NCBI GenBank assembly: GCA_016703545.1
Contig: JADJBX010000008.1
Span: 12,482-76,481 of the forward strand
DNA length: 64,000 nucleotides
From: Candidatus Amarobacillus elongatus
GTDB taxonomy: Bacteria; Chloroflexota; Dehalococcoidia; Tepidiformales; Tepidiformaceae
Direction: 5' to 3'
The position numbers and the translations under genes are program-made. The notes beneath the pieces were generated by a model. It searched no databases. It worked only from the letters and a program-made list of their open reading frames with translations, and was not told the DNA's origin. Shown here piece by piece: positions 34,041-43,439 of the stretch (position 1 is its first letter; each line of letters opens with the position of its first letter).

Positions 34041-34785
34041 CGGCCACCCTTCGCTTCCTCGGTTCGGGCGACGCCTTCGCGAGCGGCGGACGCTTCCAGG
34101 CGTGCCTGCTGCTCGAAGGTGGCACGGCGCCGCTGCTGGTGGATTGCGGGGCCACGTCGTTGCATGCGATGGCGCGCGCGGGGGTCGATCCCGGCGCGAT
34201 CGGGCATGTGGCCATCAGCCACCTGCACGGGGACCACTTCGGCGGGCTGCCGTTCCTCGTCCTGCACGGCCAGTTCAACCGCCGCGAGGCCGACCTCCAC
34301 GTCGCGGGGCCGGTGGGCACGGGCGAACGGCTGGTGCGCGCGATGGAGGTGCTCTTCCCCGGTCCGCGACCGCGAAGCGCCGCTTCGCCGTGCACGTCAC
34401 GGAGCTCGTGCCCGGCCGCGAGACGCCGTTCGGGCCCGCGAACATCCAGGCGGTGGAAGTCGACCACGCGAGCGGCGCGCCCGCCCTCGCGCTGCGCATC
34501 GGCTATGGCGGGCGAATGGTGGCGTACTCGGGCGACACCGCCTGGACCGGCGCGCTCATCGACGTGGCCAGCGGCGCGGACCTGTTCGTGTGCGAGGGGT
34601 ACCAGCCGGAGCGGGAGGTGCCGTTCCATCTCGCCTTCGAACGGTTGCGCGCGAACCGCGAACGGCTGGGGTGCGAGCGCGTGGTGGTGACGCACATGAG
34701 CGCGGCGATGCTGGAGTACGCGGCGAAGGAGCCGCCGCCGCCCGGGTTCGCGTTCGCCGAGGACGGGTTGATCCTGGCCCTGTAA
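34037..34785 (+). CDS. RNase Z-like MBL-fold hydrolase (apparent frameshift)
   Basis: The N-terminal part (TATLRFLGSGDAFASGGRFQ, then VAISHLHGDHFGGLPFLVL with the HxHxDH ligands at ~60-65) and the C-terminal part (FAVHVTELVPGRETPFG, MVAYSGDTAWTGALIDVASGADLFVCEG, VVVTHMSAAML) form one tRNase Z-like/phosphorylsulfonate-cleaving fold of ~249 residues. They lie in different frames. One missing base in CCCCGGTCC at about 34357-34363 (native GGC TCC) would join them. Members hydrolyse phosphodiesters or related esters with two metals. ATG 34037 overlaps the HAD stop. Confidence 0.82.
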
Positions 34786-34816
34786 GGGCGCCGGGCCGGT
34801 CGTCCCGCAGCGCCGC

Positions 34817-35884
34817 CTACTGGCCGCGCAGGATCGGGTTCTCCGCGCGGTCGGCGGTGGCGAGGCCGTTCTGGAGCATGTAGGCCGCGGTTTCGCCCGC
34901 ATCGTCGAAGATGTCGCCCACGGTTTCGCCCGCGAGGTACCGGGCGTGGATCCCTTCCATGATGATCCCGATCTTGTAGTTGGCGAAGATCTCGTAGAAC
35001 TCGATGGCGTCGACGTTTCGGCCACTCTTGCGGGCGTATTCGGCCACCAGCTCGTCGCGCGTGAGGAAGCCGGGGCGCGCGGTGACGCGGCTCTCTTCGT
35101 GCGCGAGGAGCCGCAGGTCCGGGTCTCCCACCTGCCCCCAATACATCAGGGTGTAGCCAAGGTCCGAAAGCGGATCGCCGAGCGTGGACATCTCCCAATC
35201 GAGGACGGCGACGACGTGCCCGGGGTCGTGGTGCGCGAGGACCATGTTCCCGAGGCGGTAATCGCCGTGGACGAGGGTGGGCGGCGGCGAAGCCGGCAGC
35301 GCGCGCCGCAGCCGCCGGGAAAGTTCGTCCACTTCCGGCAGGTCGCGTGTCTTCGAGCGTTCCCACTGTTCGCCCCAGCGCCGCAGCTGGCGTTCGAGGT
35401 ACCCCTCGGGCTTGAAGGCGAAATCGCCGAGGCCCGCCGCCCGGTAGTCGATCGCATGCAGCTGGACGAGGGTTTCGATGAGCGCATGGCCGATCTTCTC
35501 GCGGTCGGCCTCGGTCTCGGCGTAGTTGGCGTGGTCATCGAAGGTGAGGATGCGGCCGTCGGCGAAGTTCATCACATAGAAGGGGTAGTCGTTGACGGCC
35601 GGGTCCTCGCACAGGGCGATTGGCCGCGCGACGGGGAACCCCGCTGCGTCCATGGCGGAGATGACGCGGTATTCGCGGACCATGTCGTGCGCGGTGGGCA
35701 GCATGTGGCCGAGGGGCGGGCGCCGCATCACCCACTTCTCGCCGCCGAGCGTCACCGCGTAGGTCAGGTTCGAACGCCCCTCGCCGATGAGGGTGAAGGT
35801 GAGGTCGCCATCGGCCCCGGGCACGTGGTCGCGGAAGAAGCGGGTGACGGCGTCGCGGTTGATGCCGGGCGGGAGGTCGGACAT
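34817..35884 (-). CDS. APH/choline-kinase-type phosphotransferase family protein
   Basis: A 355-residue kinase-fold protein: N-lobe LTFTLIGEGRSNLTYAV and KWVMRRPPLG with the ATP lysine replaced by an RRP motif typical of the acyl-CoA-dehydrogenase-associated (ACAD10-like) subgroup. The Brenner-type catalytic loop is LVHGDYRLGNMV (Asp ~205), and the metal Asp lies in AVLDWEMSTLGDPLSDLGY. Relatives phosphorylate hydroxyacyl compounds for entry into beta-oxidation. No acyl-CoA dehydrogenase is adjacent in this window, so the substrate is open. Confidence 0.85.
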   Translation of the reverse strand: MSDLPPGINRDAVTRFFRDHVPGADGDLTFTLIGEGRSNLTYAVTLGGEKWVMRRPPLGHMLPTAHDMVREYRVISAMDAAGFPVARPIALCEDPAVNDYPFYVMNFADGRILTFDDHANYAETEADREKIGHALIETLVQLHAIDYRAAGLGDFAFKPEGYLERQLRRWGEQWERSKTRDLPEVDELSRRLRRALPASPPPTLVHGDYRLGNMVLAHHDPGHVVAVLDWEMSTLGDPLSDLGYTLMYWGQVGDPDLRLLAHEESRVTARPGFLTRDELVAEYARKSGRNVDAIEFYEIFANYKIGIIMEGIHARYLAGETVGDIFDDAGETAAYMLQNGLATADRAENPILRGQ

Positions 35885-36000
35885 GGGAGCGGAGTATACC
35901 GGCCGCGGCGCCGGGGAGCGCCCTGCGCGTGGCCGCGGGGGAGCCTTGACGGGCAGGCGCGCATCGGTTCCGATGCGCCCACCTTTTCCCGGAGTACGCC

Positions 36001-36552
36001 ATGCCCCGCCTCGCCCCCTTCGAAACCCTCACCCTCACGCCCGAGCAGCAGCGCATCGCCGACGAGATCAAGAGCGGGCCGCGCGGCGGGATGCGCGGCC
36101 CCTTCGAGGCCTGGTTGCGCGCGCCGGGGCTGGCCGACACGGCGCAGAAGGTCGGCGCCTACTGCCGCTTTGGCACCTCGCTCCCGGCTGATGTGAGCGA
36201 ACTCGCCATCCTCCTCGCCGGGCGCGAATGGCGGTCGCAGTTCGAGTTCTGGGCGCACACGCGGCTCGGGCGGCAGGCCGGCCTCCCCGACGACATCATC
36301 GAGGCCGTGCGCACCGGCGCGACGCCCGCCTTCGCCCGCGACGACTACCGGATCGTGTACGACGTGGTGACCGAGTACTTCGCCACGAAGCGGCTCTCCG
36401 ACGCGACCTACGCACGCGCCATCGAACTGATCGGCGAACGCGGCCTCGTCGATGTCGTGGGCATCGTCGGCTATTACGGGCTGGTCTCGATGACGCTGAA
36501 CATCTTCGAGGTGTCCGTGCCCGAGGGCGAAACGCCGCCGTTCGCGGAGTAG
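36001..36552 (+). CDS. Carboxymuconolactone decarboxylase-like (AhpD-fold) protein
   Basis: A 183-residue helical protein with the CMD pattern RGGMRGPFEAWLRAPGLADTAQKVGAYCRFGTSLPADVSELAILLAGREWRSQFEFWAHTRLGRQAGLPDDIIEAV. The peroxidase-type CxxC of AhpD is absent, and the Glu/His set (EWRSQFEFWAH) fits the non-peroxidase branch. Such proteins are often gamma-carboxymuconolactone-decarboxylase-like with unknown substrate. A short gap separates it from the convergent nitroreductase. Confidence 0.85.
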   Translation: MPRLAPFETLTLTPEQQRIADEIKSGPRGGMRGPFEAWLRAPGLADTAQKVGAYCRFGTSLPADVSELAILLAGREWRSQFEFWAHTRLGRQAGLPDDIIEAVRTGATPAFARDDYRIVYDVVTEYFATKRLSDATYARAIELIGERGLVDVVGIVGYYGLVSMTLNIFEVSVPEGETPPFAE

Positions 36553-36594
36553 GCGGCGAACCGGGGCGTGCCCTTCGCCACCACACCCGGCGGG

Positions 36595-37260
36595 TCAGGG
36601 GACGAAGGGGGCGCCGTCGAACCGTTCGTGGGTCGTGAACTCGGCCACGGGCTTGCGGCGGAGCTTCGAAAGCGAACGCGCGGGGTGGCCCGTGGGGATG
36701 AGCGCGGCGACCGCGACACCTTCGGGCACGCCCAGCAGCGCGCGCAATTCCGGTTCCTGGGCGATGGGCATGGTGGTGAGCGTGCCGCCGAGCCCTTCCG
36801 CGCGCAGCCCGAGGAGGATGTTCCACGTAAACGGGTAGATGGAGGCGCCGCTGATCACGCCCACGCGGTCGAGCTGGCTATCGACGGAGGCGACCACGCG
36901 CAGGTCCACGCACACAACGATGACGACGGGCGCGCGGCGGTACGGCTCGCTGAGGCCGCGCGGCGGGTCCGTGGCGGCGATCTGCTCGGCCGTCAGCTTC
37001 GTGGGGACGACGGTGTTCCAGGGGAATTCGCCGGCCGCGACCTGCGCGCCGTACCGCTTCGCGGGCGGCTTCGCGAGTTCGGCGAAGGCGTCCTTCGTCG
37101 CCTGGTCGCGGACGACGATGACATGCCAGCCCTGGCGGTTGCCGCCGCTGGGGGCGAAGCGGGCGTGTTCGAAGATGCGGGCGAGAACGGCATCGTCGAC
37201 GGGCTCGGGGGTGAATTCGCGCGCCGAGAACGCGCTCCGCATGACCGCGTAGAGCTCCAT
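36595..37260 (-). CDS. Nitroreductase-family FMN oxidoreductase
   Basis: A 221-residue protein with nitroreductase landmarks: MRSAFSAREFTPEPVDDAVLARIFEHARFAPSGGNRQGWHVIVV (FMN-binding SAREF and PSGGNxQ segments), SIYPFTWNILLGLRAEGLGGTLTTMP (dimer and FMN contacts) and ALIPTGHP near the end. It reduces nitro compounds, quinones or related acceptors with NAD(P)H. ATG 37260 is 82 bases from the divergent membrane-protein gene. Confidence 0.9.
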   Translation of the reverse strand: MELYAVMRSAFSAREFTPEPVDDAVLARIFEHARFAPSGGNRQGWHVIVVRDQATKDAFAELAKPPAKRYGAQVAAGEFPWNTVVPTKLTAEQIAATDPPRGLSEPYRRAPVVIVVCVDLRVVASVDSQLDRVGVISGASIYPFTWNILLGLRAEGLGGTLTTMPIAQEPELRALLGVPEGVAVAALIPTGHPARSLSKLRRKPVAEFTTHERFDGAPFVP

Positions 37261-37342
37261 GCGCGGATTCTGGCCGCTGACCGCCCCGGTGGGAAGCGGC
37301 GGCACGTACGCCCTTAGGGTGCGAGGCCGTATCTTCGGGGGC

Positions 37343-37810
37343 GTGGATGAATGGCGGCTGGTACACATGCTTTCGCTCGCCTGGCTGGGCGCGGGCCTGG
37401 GGGCGACGTACCCCCTGATCCTGAAGGCGTGGCGTTCGAAGGACGTGAAGTACCAGATGTACTGCCTCACCGAGGCGGCGAACAACGAGACCCGCATCCT
37501 CCTCCCCGGGGCGATGGCCACGGGCGTCACGGGGTTCTTCTGGGCCGCGGCGCAGGACCTGAACTTCGTGAAGACGGGCTGGCTCGCCGCGCTCGTGCTG
37601 CTCTTCATCTTCTTCTACCTGGTCTGCCTGCCGTTGCTGGGGTTCGGGCTGCGGCGGGCGCGGCTGGCGTCGCTCATCGCCGCGAAGAAGGGCGAGGAGA
37701 CGGCCGAGCTGCGCGAAATCCTCGATGACCGCGTGCCCATCGTGTTCGGGACGCTGCTCGTGATCAGCGTGCCGCTGCTGGCATGGATCGCGGTGTTCAA
37801 GCCGTTCTAG
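37343..37810 (+). CDS. Small integral membrane protein (155 aa)
   Basis: Four hydrophobic segments at residues ~9-28, 52-70, 75-100 and 132-152, with a cytoplasmic charged stretch between (AAKKGEETAELREILDDRV). The layout is like the DUF2269-type predicted integral membrane proteins, but this assignment is weak. The GTG at 37343 is used; ATG 37367 is the alternative. It is divergent from the nitroreductase. Confidence 0.6.
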   Translation: MDEWRLVHMLSLAWLGAGLGATYPLILKAWRSKDVKYQMYCLTEAANNETRILLPGAMATGVTGFFWAAAQDLNFVKTGWLAALVLLFIFFYLVCLPLLGFGLRRARLASLIAAKKGEETAELREILDDRVPIVFGTLLVISVPLLAWIAVFKPF

Positions 37811-37967
37811 CGTTCGCCTGAACAGGCCGGGGGCGGGGTGCGGTGCGCTCGTACAGGCCCTTCCTCCCCGTTATCGAAACCCCTGCTACCATCCAAAACA
37901 CCGGATTACACGCGGACGGCGCCGCAGCGTGCGCGCCGAAACTTCGCTCCCAGGAACCAGATCGCCC

Positions 37968-38966
37968 ATGTCCAATCGCCAGGCCCGACGAGACCAGATG
38001 CGGAATGCGCGCAACACCGCCGCGCAGCAGCGTGCCAAGAGCGCCCGCCCAGCCCCCGGGGGTCCCCGGCGGGGAGGCGGGTCCAGCGGCGGCGGCATGG
38101 ACTTCCTCATGCGCCCGTTCACCCTCATCGTCGCGGGCCTCGTCGTCGTCTTCATCGTCGTGCTCGGCATCCTCATCGCCACCAGCTCCGATGCCAGCGA
38201 ACGCGCCGACGACCTCAAGCAGGCGAAATCCGACCTGCCCCTCGACCTGGCGAACGGCGTCAAGCTCGGGCGCGACGATGCCCCGCTCAAGATCACGATG
38301 TTCGAGGACTTCCAGTGCCCGTTCTGCATGATGTACACGGCCGATTCGGAGCCCTACATCGTGGAGAACTACGTGAAGACCGGGAAGGTCCAGCTCATCT
38401 GGAACAACCTCCCGCTGCTCGGCGCCGAATCCGTCGCGGCCGCCAAGGCGAGCACCTGCGCCGCCGACCAGTCGAAGTTCTGGGAGTACCACAACAAGCT
38501 CTTCCTCGTGCAGGCCGAAGCGGGCCAGGACACGAACGAGAAGCTGAACGCGGGCCGCTTCACCGATGACAAGCTGAAGGAGTACGCCTCGGACCTCGGC
38601 CTGGACCGCGCGAAGTTCGACAGCTGCCTGAACGACCCGGCCACCCTCGAAAAGGTGACGAACGACAACCGCAAGGCCACGCAGTACGGCCTCCGCTCGA
38701 CGCCGAGCTTCCTCTTCAACGACCAGTCGATCGGGTCGGGGGCGCTCGCGAGCAACGAGGACTGGAAGCGGGCGATCGATGACTACATCACGAAGCTGTC
38801 GGCGTCGCCCACGCCGGGCGCCTCGGCCACGGCTTCGGCGTCGCCCGCCGCGTCGGCTTCGCCGGCCGGTTCGGCTTCGCCCGCCGCTTCCGCCTCCGCT
38901 TCCGCGAGCGCGGCGGCTTCGACCACCTCGGCGGCGCCGGCGGCGACCGCCACGCGCACGCCCTAG
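37968..38966 (+). CDS. Membrane-anchored DsbA-like thiol-disulfide oxidoreductase
   Basis: A 332-residue protein: basic N-terminal tail (NRQARRDQMRNARNTAAQQRAKSARP), one membrane helix (FTLIVAGLVVVFIVVLGILIA, residues ~45-65), then a DsbA-like thioredoxin fold with active site CPFC in MFEDFQCPFCMMYTADS (~112), the cis-Pro in GLRSTPSFLFND, and a C-terminal Ala/Ser/Pro low-complexity tail. It would catalyse disulfide formation or exchange in exported proteins. The next gene, 3 bases downstream, encodes a secreted protein with several cysteines and is a plausible partner or substrate. Confidence 0.9.
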   Translation: MSNRQARRDQMRNARNTAAQQRAKSARPAPGGPRRGGGSSGGGMDFLMRPFTLIVAGLVVVFIVVLGILIATSSDASERADDLKQAKSDLPLDLANGVKLGRDDAPLKITMFEDFQCPFCMMYTADSEPYIVENYVKTGKVQLIWNNLPLLGAESVAAAKASTCAADQSKFWEYHNKLFLVQAEAGQDTNEKLNAGRFTDDKLKEYASDLGLDRAKFDSCLNDPATLEKVTNDNRKATQYGLRSTPSFLFNDQSIGSGALASNEDWKRAIDDYITKLSASPTPGASATASASPAASASPAGSASPAASASASASAAASTTSAAPAATATRTP

Positions 38967-38969
38967 CCG

Positions 38970-39668
38970 GTGCGGCAGCTGCTTTCGCCGCGTGCCCTGC
39001 TCGTGGCCGTCGCCGCGCTGGCGGCGTCCACGATCGGGCTGGGGCTCGCCCTTGCCATGGGCGTGAACGGCGAAACGACCGTGCGGAACGTGGTCACGGC
39101 CGCGAGCTGCAAGGCCGGCGAGCCCGGCTGCACCCTCCGCCAGGCGATCCACGTCCACGCCGATTTCGCCCTCTTCATCGACGGACAGCCGTTCGACTTC
39201 AATCAGCCGCGGTTCGTTTCGCACGACGAGGCGGACGAGAAGAGCCCGTACGTCCACATCCACCCCCCGCGGGCGAGCGTGGTGCACGTGCACATGAGCG
39301 GCACGACCTGGGACGAGTTCTTCCGCTCGCTCGGCTTCGAATTGCAGGACGCGACGGTGCCGGGCGTGGCCGTGGGGCGCGCCTGCCTCAAGACCCCCGA
39401 CGGTGCGCGGCTCTGCTCGGGCGAGGGCGGCAAGACCCTGAAGTTCTACCTCAACGGCATCCGCGCCGACGGCATCGCGTTCGAGGAGATTGGCAACCTG
39501 GACCGGCTGCTCATTAGCTACGGCGCCGAAAGCGATGAGCAGGTGCGCGCCGAGCAGCTTTCGCGGGTGACGGACCAGTCGTGCATTCCATCCGAATTGT
39601 GTATTGACCGGATTCCACCGAATGAGCCGCCCGAACAGTGCAGCGGCCGTGGTGCATGCGGCAAATAA
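38970..39668 (+). CDS. Secreted/membrane-anchored His-rich protein of unknown function (232 aa)
   Basis: The GTG at 38970 follows the DsbA-like stop by 3 bases. An N-terminal signal anchor (LLSPRALLVAVAALAASTIGLGLALAMG) precedes an extracytoplasmic domain with clustered histidines (RQAIHVHADFALFIDGQPFDF and SPYVHIHPPRASVVHVHMSGTTWDEFF) that look like a metal site. Cysteines come in likely pairs (SCKAGEPGC, ACLKTPDGARLC, SCIPSELC, QCSGRGAC), so disulfides formed by the neighbouring DsbA-like enzyme are plausible. I have seen similar His-rich segments beside DsbA/VKOR-type proteins but cannot name a family. Confidence 0.75.
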   Translation: MRQLLSPRALLVAVAALAASTIGLGLALAMGVNGETTVRNVVTAASCKAGEPGCTLRQAIHVHADFALFIDGQPFDFNQPRFVSHDEADEKSPYVHIHPPRASVVHVHMSGTTWDEFFRSLGFELQDATVPGVAVGRACLKTPDGARLCSGEGGKTLKFYLNGIRADGIAFEEIGNLDRLLISYGAESDEQVRAEQLSRVTDQSCIPSELCIDRIPPNEPPEQCSGRGACGK

Positions 39669-39705
39669 CAGTAACCGTAGCTCGCATGCGTCATACTCGC
39701 CGTTC

Positions 39706-40343
39706 ATGACGCTCGCACTGTTCCCGTGAACCGCCTGGAGCGGGCGAAGGGCCGGCTCGCGGACACCCTCGATGCGAGCGTGCGCGAGGCGCTGGCGCGC
39801 GCCACGTTCGCGACGGTGCCCGAAGCCGCCCTCGGCACCTTCGCGGCGGTGGCCGTGCTGACGGCGGACGCCGCCGCGGGCGAAGTGGCCACGGCGGCGG
39901 GCGCCCGCGTCATCGCCGAGGACCCCGAGAGAAGCGGCCTGAACGCGCAGCTGGAGCACGCCCTCGCCCGGCTGGGGCAGCCCGAGGGCGGGATCGCCAT
40001 TCTCCACGCGGACCTGCCGCTGGCGCGGGTCGAGCATTTCGCCGCCTTCGCCGCCTCGGCGCCGCCCGCGCCTTCGGTCACGCTCGTTCGCAGCCTCGAT
40101 GGGGGCACGAACCTGATGCTGCTGCGGCCGCCGGGCCGGTTCGCCCTCGCCTACGGGCCGGGCAGTTACGAACTGCACGTGGAGGCCGCGGCCGCCGCCG
40201 GCATGACCGTCACCGCCTTCGACCGCGCGGAGCTCGAGCTCGATATCGACACGCCCGCCGACCTGGCGACGTTTCTCGCGACGCCCGGCGCCGGCGACAC
40301 CGCCGCGGGCATCCTCTTGCGCGGCCTCGACCTCTCCCGCTAG
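39706..40343 (+). CDS. cofC: 2-phospho-L-lactate guanylyltransferase CofC (apparent frameshift near start)
   Basis: The body from 39726 has the CofC pattern: NRLERAKGRLADTLDASVREALARA, GGIAILHADLPLARVEHFAAF, GGTNLMLLRPPGRFALAYGPGSYELH, and LDIDTPADLATFL. The expected N-terminus (TLALFPV, cf. family 'xxlIPVKxLxxAKSRL') is found one frame over, from ATG 39706, and meets the body at CCCGTG. One missing G at ~39724 restores a continuous start (LALFPVNRLERAK). The enzyme makes the guanylyl-lactate precursor of coenzyme F420, in accord with the LLM and PNPOx-type proteins in the window. Confidence 0.88.
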
Positions 40344-40671
40344 CGCCCCGCTGCTGGGCGCGGCCCGTCCGTGCACCACGTTGCCGTTTCCATTTCGCTC
40401 GCAAACGCGTCAATTACTGGCGTTAGCCCGCCGCCGCGCGGTAGGATGGCCCTGTCGCCATACCGCACGCGGATGACGGCGCCACGGCAAAGGGGGACGA
40501 GTGACTCTCAGGGAACGAACCGTCTCATCCGGCCCGGCAGTTCCCGCGGTGGCCGCGCCGCCTGGTAGTCCGTCTCCGGACCGGGCGCGCTCCGCTTCCG
40601 TAGCAGACAGCATTCGTCGCATTGAATCTGCGTTTTGTCCACAAGCCCGGGAGCGGTCGGAGGCTCCCGCC

Positions 40672-41669
40672 GTGAACATAAGCGACACTGCAGCGCTGCC
40701 GCGCGTCACCGTCGTGGTGCCCTGCAAGCAGCGCGCCGACTACCTCCCGCCACACTCGAAAGCATCCTCGGGCAGGATTATCCGAATCTCGAATGTATCG
40801 TCGTCGATGGCGGATCGACCGACGGGACGATGGAGCTGCTGCGCGCGTACGAGGCGCGCGGCGTGCGGTGGCTTTCGGAGCCGGACGGCGGCGCCTTCGA
40901 CGCCATTAACAAGGGCTGGCAGCTCGGGACCGGCGAGATCATCGCGTGGCTCAACGCCGACGACACGTGGGAGCCCGGGGCCGTCTCCGCGGCCGTCGCC
41001 GCGTTCACGGCGGACCCCTCCGTCGACGTGGTCTACGGCGCCTGCGGGCTGATGGACGATGAGGGCCACATTTCGCGCGTCTTCCCCACGCGGCCGTTCT
41101 CGCTCGATGTCTCGGTGCTCTATTGCGACCACATCATCATGCAGTCCGCGAGCTTTCTCCGGCGCCGGGCCGTGGCCGATGCCGGCTGGCTCTTCCCCGC
41201 TTGGACGCACGACCAGGAGCTGTGGCTGCGGATCGCGCTCAACGGCGGCGGGTTCGCTGCCATGGACCGCCAGCTCGCGAACGTGCGCGAGGCCGCCGGC
41301 CACATGCACACCCGGCCGGAGGTGATGATCCCCGCGCGCATCGCGATGATGCGGCGGTTCTTCGCCCGCCCGGACGTGCCCGCCGATCTGCGCGCCCACG
41401 AGGCCCGCGCGATGAGCAACGCCTACCTCCGGGGGCTGGATGTGCTGCGCCCGCGCCGCGCCGCCGACTGGCGCTGGGCGTGGTTCTGCCTCGCGAACGC
41501 GGTCCGCGCCTGCCCTTCGAACACCCCCTTCGTGGTCCGCGGCATCGTCGAGCGGGTCGCCGCCCGCGTGCTCGAGGTTCGCCGGCCGAAGGCGCGGGGG
41601 ACGTTCGCGGTGGCCGCGCTGGCGGCCGCGGTCGTGGCCCTGGGATGGCGCGCCGCGCCGCGTCACTGA
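40672..41669 (+). CDS. Family 2 glycosyltransferase A (apparent frameshift near N-terminus)
   Basis: GT2 fold: NISDTAALPRVTVVVPCKQRADYL in one frame, then ATLESILGQDYPNLECIVVDGGSTDGTMELL in another. A missing G at ~40748 (CCCG-GCC) joins them. Metal/sugar-nucleotide motifs are VDGGSTDGT and AWLNADDTW; the segment GWLFPAWTHDQELWLRIALNGG with HDQEL corresponds to the acceptor-site ED(x)W-type motif. About 332 residues. GTG 40672 has GGAGG at 40659-40663. Its stop overlaps the next gene (TGATG), forming a tandem pair of related enzymes, probably for a surface glycan. Confidence 0.87.
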
Positions 41670-42656
41670 TGCCGTTCGCGGCCGATGGGCCCCTCGTCTC
41701 CGTCGTCGTCCCCACCCGCGATGGGCGCGCGTCACCTGCGCGGGGCGATCACGTCCGTGCTGGCGCAGGCGTACCCGCGCGTGGAATGCATCGTGCGGGA
41801 TGGCGCCTCCACCGATGGCAGCCTCGCCATCCTGGAGTCGTTCGGCGACCGCATCCGCTGGCGCTCCCGGCCCGACAGCGGCCCGTTCGAAGCGATCGAA
41901 GCCGGCTGGGCCGAGGCCGCCGGCGACATCCTCGCCTGGATCAACGCCGACGACCGCTACCTCCCCGGCGCGATCGGCCGTGCCGTGGCCGCCTTCGACG
42001 CCCACCCCGAGGCCGACGTCGTCTACGGCGCGAGCGCGGGCATCGACGAGCGCGGGCGAGTGATCTGGTGGGACCGCGCGCGCCCGTTCAGCCTCGAGGC
42101 GGCGATCCTCGACGCCGACCACGTCATCAACCAGCCCGCGGCGTTCATCCGGCGGCGCGCGTACGACCGCGCCGGCGGCCTGCTGCACGAATGGATCCAC
42201 GACCACGATCTCTGGGTTCGCATCGCCGTCGCGGGCGGGGTGTTCGTGGCGATCCCGGAGACGCTCGCGGCGGTCCGTATCAGCGATGCGAACCGCAGCA
42301 TGAGCCCGGAGTTCGCGACCGCCAGGAAGCGCGAGCTTGTGGAGCGCTGGCTCGCCGATGAGCGGCTGCCCGCGGCGATTCGCGGCCGGAAGCGGCGGGC
42401 GCGAAGCAACGCGTGGCTGCGCGGGATGCACTACCTGCGGCCGGCCCGCCCGCGCGATTGGCTGCTGGGGGCGCGGTACGCCGGGAACGCCTTCGCCGCC
42501 GACCCCACGAACCTTCCGGGCATCGCCGCGCGGCCCCCGCGGCTTGCCCTGCGGATGGCCGCGCGGCCGTTCGCCCTGCGCCGGGCGAAGCGGCGCATGC
42601 GCGCGGAGCGGGCGGAAGCGGATGCGGTGCCCATGGGGGCGGGCGGCGAGCCGTAA
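41669..42656 (+). CDS. Family 2 glycosyltransferase B (apparent frameshift near N-terminus)
   Basis: A paralogue of the upstream gene. It starts PFAADGPLVSVVVPTRDG and continues one frame over as ARHLRGAITSVLAQAYPRVECIVRDGASTDGSLAILE; one extra G in GATGGGCGCG at ~41722 breaks it. Motifs are RDGASTDGS, AWINADDRYLPGA, and GGLLHEWIHDHDLWVRIAVAGG (acceptor site). The C-terminal basic region (RRAKRRMRAERAE) differs from glycosyltransferase A. Length ~328. Donor and acceptor unknown; likely cell-envelope polysaccharide or S-layer glycan. Confidence 0.87.
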
Positions 42657-42732
42657 AGGGCTGCGCTTTCCCCTTCGGGATGGCCAGCGTACGGTGAAGT
42701 CGCCCGTGGCGGGGCGCGGCTCCCGAGGAAAC

Positions 42733-43284
42733 ATGTCGAACCCCTGGCATCGACCGGTCCTGGCGGCGTTGGCCGCCGGGCTGCTGCTTGCCGGCGTCAT
42801 CACCGTGTCGCTCGGCCGCGGCGGAACTTCCGCGAATGCGGCCGGAACGGTCACCATCGAAATCCTGGACAGCGGCTTCAACCCGCAGGTGTGCCAGGTG
42901 AACCGCAACGCCACCACTGTCTATTGGAAGAACAAGAGCACGAAGGTGCGCCGCGTGGTCATCCCCAGCGGCATCCCCGGCGTGCCCCTGTACGACAGCG
43001 GGGACATCGCCCTCGGCGACACGACCACGGGCGGCGTCATCGTCAACCAGATCTGGGACCAGCAGTACTACGAAGAGTACGAAAAGACGATGACGGGCCG
43101 GATCGTTTCGCCCCTGAGCCCGAGCGCGCAGACGAGCTGCTCGCCGCAGCCGCCGACCCCCACGCCAACTCCCACGCGGACGCCAACGCCCATCGCGCCG
43201 ACGCCCGCGCCGCTCCAGCTGCACCCGCGCTGCATCGGCCTGCAGGGGTGCGCCGTGCTCCCGGTCGTGGCCGGCGACGACTGA
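42733..43284 (+). CDS. Secreted cupredoxin-like protein with Pro/Thr tail
   Basis: A 183-residue protein with signal peptide (WHRPVLAALAAGLLLAGVITVSLGRGGTSANA). The domain TVTIEILDSGFNPQVCQVNRNATTVYWKNKSTKVRRVVI has the cupredoxin start (cf. 'GFxPxxixVxxGtxVtWxN'), but the first His ligand position reads Arg and the Cys/His/Met trio of the C-terminal loop is not seen, so copper binding is doubtful. A Thr/Pro repeat (PTPTPTPTRTPTPIAPTP) leads to a two-Cys tail. GAGGA lies just before ATG 42733. Confidence 0.7.
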   Translation: MSNPWHRPVLAALAAGLLLAGVITVSLGRGGTSANAAGTVTIEILDSGFNPQVCQVNRNATTVYWKNKSTKVRRVVIPSGIPGVPLYDSGDIALGDTTTGGVIVNQIWDQQYYEEYEKTMTGRIVSPLSPSAQTSCSPQPPTPTPTPTRTPTPIAPTPAPLQLHPRCIGLQGCAVLPVVAGDD

Positions 43285-43439
43285 GGTTGCGGGGCGAAGG
43301 AACGGGACGGGAGGGGCGCGGGCGGCCTCGCCGGCGCTTGCGTCTTTCCCCTCGCCCCATTCCTCTTCCCCGCACCTGCTAGACTGGCAGATGAGCCCGT
43401 ATCGAGCGGGCACGGAAACACAGCAGGAGTCCCTTCCCC

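Noticed and set aside
36820..36835. parS-like TGTTCCACGTAAACG
   Set aside because: It is inside the nitroreductase gene and encodes the conserved YPFTWN segment; it lacks the central G of CACGTG, so coincidence is the better reading.
40630..40645. Single DnaA-box-like TTTGTCCACA
   Set aside because: One imperfect copy in the spacer before a glycosyltransferase; no cluster, AT-rich unwinding element or dnaA gene nearby.
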